From Nitrososphaerota archaeon (GTDB lineage: Archaea > Thermoproteota > Nitrososphaeria > Nitrososphaerales > Nitrosopumilaceae): a stretch of 13,268 nucleotides of DNA. Of this stretch, positions 13,201 through 13,268 are shown in pieces (within the stretch, counting starts at the first letter, position 1; each line of letters opens with the position of its first letter). The stretch spans positions 1 through 13,268 of the forward strand of contig JAEFDA010000019.1 of NCBI GenBank assembly GCA_016126025.1, read 5' to 3'. The position numbers were made by a program, and so were the translations under genes. The notes under the pieces were generated by a model. The model was not told the origin of the DNA, did no database searches, and was given only the letters and a program-made list of their open reading frames with translations.

Positions 13201-13268
13201 ATGGCACAAATGCCGGCACTCATACCCAAGGAGGTCGAGATCCAGAGACTCAAGAAGATCTGGCTCAT
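13201..13268 (+). CDS. amoC: Ammonia monooxygenase subunit C (3' partial)
   Basis: Only the first 22 codons are in the window: MAQMPALIPKEVEIQRLKKI and then WL. This is the characteristic N-terminus of archaeal AmoC, the multi-helix membrane subunit of ammonia monooxygenase that carries a metal site in its membrane part. The frame is open to the window end; the full protein is usually about 190 residues. It is divergent from amoB, whereas many group I.1a relatives keep amoC and amoB in one direction. A TATA box 25 bases upstream supports this start and a leaderless transcript. Confidence 0.93.
   Translation, partial: MAQMPALIPKEVEIQRLKKIWL

Overview
The window looks like a piece of a high-GC ammonia-oxidising archaeon (Nitrososphaerota/Thaumarchaeota, group I.1a), closely resembling Cenarchaeum symbiosum. 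The anchors are an archaeal-type AmoB (12153-12722, minus) and the first 22 codons of AmoC (13201 to the window end, plus), both recognised from memory of the families. Other archaeal marks are an Alba chromatin protein, a stand-alone Lrp/AsnC ligand-binding domain, TATA boxes about 24-30 bases before many start codons (so several mRNAs look leaderless), and GTG/TTG starts. No database search was possible.

Left part (1-4440): two paralogous surface proteins built from 25-residue BspA/DUF285 repeats stand tail to tail (2-1633 plus, cut by the window edge; 2614-4020 minus). They share one C-terminal domain. A near-identical 70-bp sequence with a TATA box occurs twice (2190-2260 and 4186-4255), once in the leader of the second gene. 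A broken IS3-type transposase end lies at 4261-4440. This part looks like accessory, rearranging DNA.

Middle part (4441-9800): a gene-poor, hairpin-rich stretch comes first. It is followed by a DnaQ/PolB-like 3'-5' exonuclease, a HEAT-repeat protein, Alba, an isocitrate lyase/PEP mutase family enzyme, a 210-residue protein with a possible Mrr-like nuclease motif, an unknown protein with a degenerate zincin-like motif, the Lrp/AsnC effector domain and an EVE-domain protein. Two convergent gene pairs end on a shared CTAG.

Right part (9822-13268): the ammonia monooxygenase neighbourhood. Two small membrane proteins are divergently transcribed across a 341-bp spacer holding five 10-bp A/T-rich units ending mostly in TGG. 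They are candidates for the archaeal-specific AMO subunits (AmoX/AmoY/AmoZ class). A membrane-anchored protein and an unknown 113-residue protein follow, then amoB, and divergently amoC behind a strongly A/T-rich control region. Together they would form or support the membrane-bound copper enzyme that oxidises ammonia to hydroxylamine.
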